From positions 1-5,486 of the forward strand of contig JAAYWE010000076.1 in NCBI GenBank assembly GCA_012516755.1: a stretch of 5,486 bases of DNA, in the 5' to 3' direction. Below the pieces are notes generated by a model that ran no database searches, was not told where the DNA came from, and saw only the letters and a program-made list of their open reading frames with translations. Origin of the DNA: Treponema sp. (GTDB lineage Bacteria; Spirochaetota; Spirochaetia; Treponematales; Rectinemataceae). Positions 4,821 to 5,486 of the stretch are shown one piece after another; the first letter of the stretch is position 1, and each line of letters starts with the position of its first letter. The translations under genes were made by a program, and so were the position numbers.

Positions 4821-5486
4821 TCAAGCAAATATTGCGTCGAGCGCCAATTCTACCATGGAATGGAAAGAGCTCTGGCGTTCTTCCGAACTGGTGATCTCCC
4901 CCGTTACAAGATCGTCCGAGACTGTAAGAATCGAGAGTGCTTCGCAACCAAACTTAGCAGCCAGTGTATAGAGCTCTGCGGTTTCCATTTCTACGGCGAG
5001 AACGCCAAATCTTGACCAGAGTTTCCATTGCTCGGGATCCTCGGTATAGAACATATCGGAACTCAACACTGAACCTGCAAAGACTCGCAGTTTGCGAGCT
5101 GTTGCGGCATCCCAAGCAGCCTTTAGCAGGTTGAATGAAGCTGTGGGAGCATAATCCATACCTTTGAATCGTAGATGGTTAGCTGCTGAATCGGTACAGG
5201 CGCTCATGGCTAGAACAATATCGCGAACCTTTAAGTATTCGAGCATGCTTCCACAGGTTCCGATGCGAATAAGCTTCTTTACATCATATTCACGGATCAA
5301 CTCATTGACATATATGGAAAGACTGGGGATTCCCATTCCTGTGCCCATTACCGAAACAAGCTTTCCTCTATAGGTACCCGTATAGCCAAGCATGTTGCGT
5401 ACTTCATTGAAGCAGAAAGCATTTTCGAGATAATTCTCAGCAACAAATTTAGCCCTGAGAGGGTCTCCAGGCAAAAGAATTCTATC
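4821..5486 (-). CDS. deoD: Purine nucleoside phosphorylase, DeoD type (partial, N-terminus beyond window)
   Basis: Reversibly cleaves purine (deoxy)ribonucleosides with phosphate to the base and (deoxy)ribose-1-phosphate; cytoplasmic purine salvage, hexameric in E. coli. The visible 221 residues run to the natural stop at 4823-4821. Signatures, numbered from the first visible codon: PGDPLRAKF (6-14, phosphate-binding Gly and Arg), TGTYRG (36-41, Arg reaching the neighbouring subunit), GTGMGIPS (48-55), RIGTCGS (74-80, where Thr replaces the E. coli Ser90), EMETAELY (166-173, nucleoside-binding Met-Glu), SDD (190-192, catalytic Asp equivalent to E. coli Asp204) and EERQSSF (202-208, Arg equivalent to Arg217). 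Compared with E. coli (239 aa) about 14 N-terminal residues, including the subunit-bridging His4, lie beyond the right edge. A TTG at 5474 is internal, not the start, because the preceding codons (DRIL) continue the conserved strand. Its end lies 3 bp from the convergent coiled-coil gene. Confidence 0.95.
   Translation of the reverse strand, partial: DRILLPGDPLRAKFVAENYLENAFCFNEVRNMLGYTGTYRGKLVSVMGTGMGIPSLSIYVNELIREYDVKKLIRIGTCGSMLEYLKVRDIVLAMSACTDSAANHLRFKGMDYAPTASFNLLKAAWDAATARKLRVFAGSVLSSDMFYTEDPEQWKLWSRFGVLAVEMETAELYTLAAKFGCEALSILTVSDDLVTGEITSSEERQSSFHSMVELALDAIFA

Noticed and set aside
5164..5373. Plus-strand 69-codon frame opposite deoD
   Set aside because: It is antisense to conserved phosphorylase motifs, with no independent support.
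5472..5474. TTG at 5474 as the deoD start
   Set aside because: The reading frame continues upstream as DRIL, matching the conserved strand before PGDP; the true start is outside the window.

Overview
The window looks like a piece of a spirochaete chromosome (Treponema/Spirochaeta-type lineage) of moderate G+C. The main reason is the plus-strand gene for a long membrane-anchored coiled-coil protein. Its N-terminus (one transmembrane helix, then an NRSLEKLKRLGDKLKDEL-type start and a DVQQKAAK motif) matches what I recall of the spirochaete-specific 'SpiroCoCo' family. A standalone PASTA-domain membrane protein beside def-fmt and a lipoprotein with a relaxed lipobox also fit. Species cannot be named from sequence alone. 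No mobile element, CRISPR array, tRNA or rRNA was seen, and no stretch longer than 300 bases lacks a gene.

Layout. Positions 1-2963 hold a minus-strand run, probably one operon, in transcription order: a DUF192 lipoprotein (2963-2478), def peptide deformylase (2388-1900), fmt methionyl-tRNA formyltransferase (1879-917, GTG start) and a PASTA-domain membrane protein (837 to the left edge, incomplete). Upstream lies rpsU (ribosomal protein bS21), also on the minus strand, followed by a strong intrinsic terminator (3049-3017) that separates it from the operon. Diverging from rpsU on the plus strand is the coiled-coil gene (3417-4817). It ends 3 bp from the end of a convergent deoD-type purine nucleoside phosphorylase gene (4821 to the right edge, its first codons missing).

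How the genes relate. Three of the seven genes act in translation initiation or N-terminal processing. Fmt formylates initiator Met-tRNA, Def removes the formyl group from new proteins, and bS21 sits on the 30S platform near the anti-Shine-Dalgarno end of 16S rRNA. The DUF192 lipoprotein and the PASTA protein are envelope proteins riding in the same operon. DeoD is purine salvage and appears unrelated.

Most notable observation. rpsU appears to start at an AUU codon. The only upstream in-frame ATG lies inside the -10 box of an excellent promoter (TTGACA-16 bp-TACAAT), so it should not be in the mRNA. A near-perfect Shine-Dalgarno sequence sits 8 nt before an ATT codon that aligns exactly with the initiator Met of E. 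coli and B. subtilis bS21. AUU starts are very rare and are known for regulatory roles (E. coli infC), so this is a good candidate for translational control of bS21.
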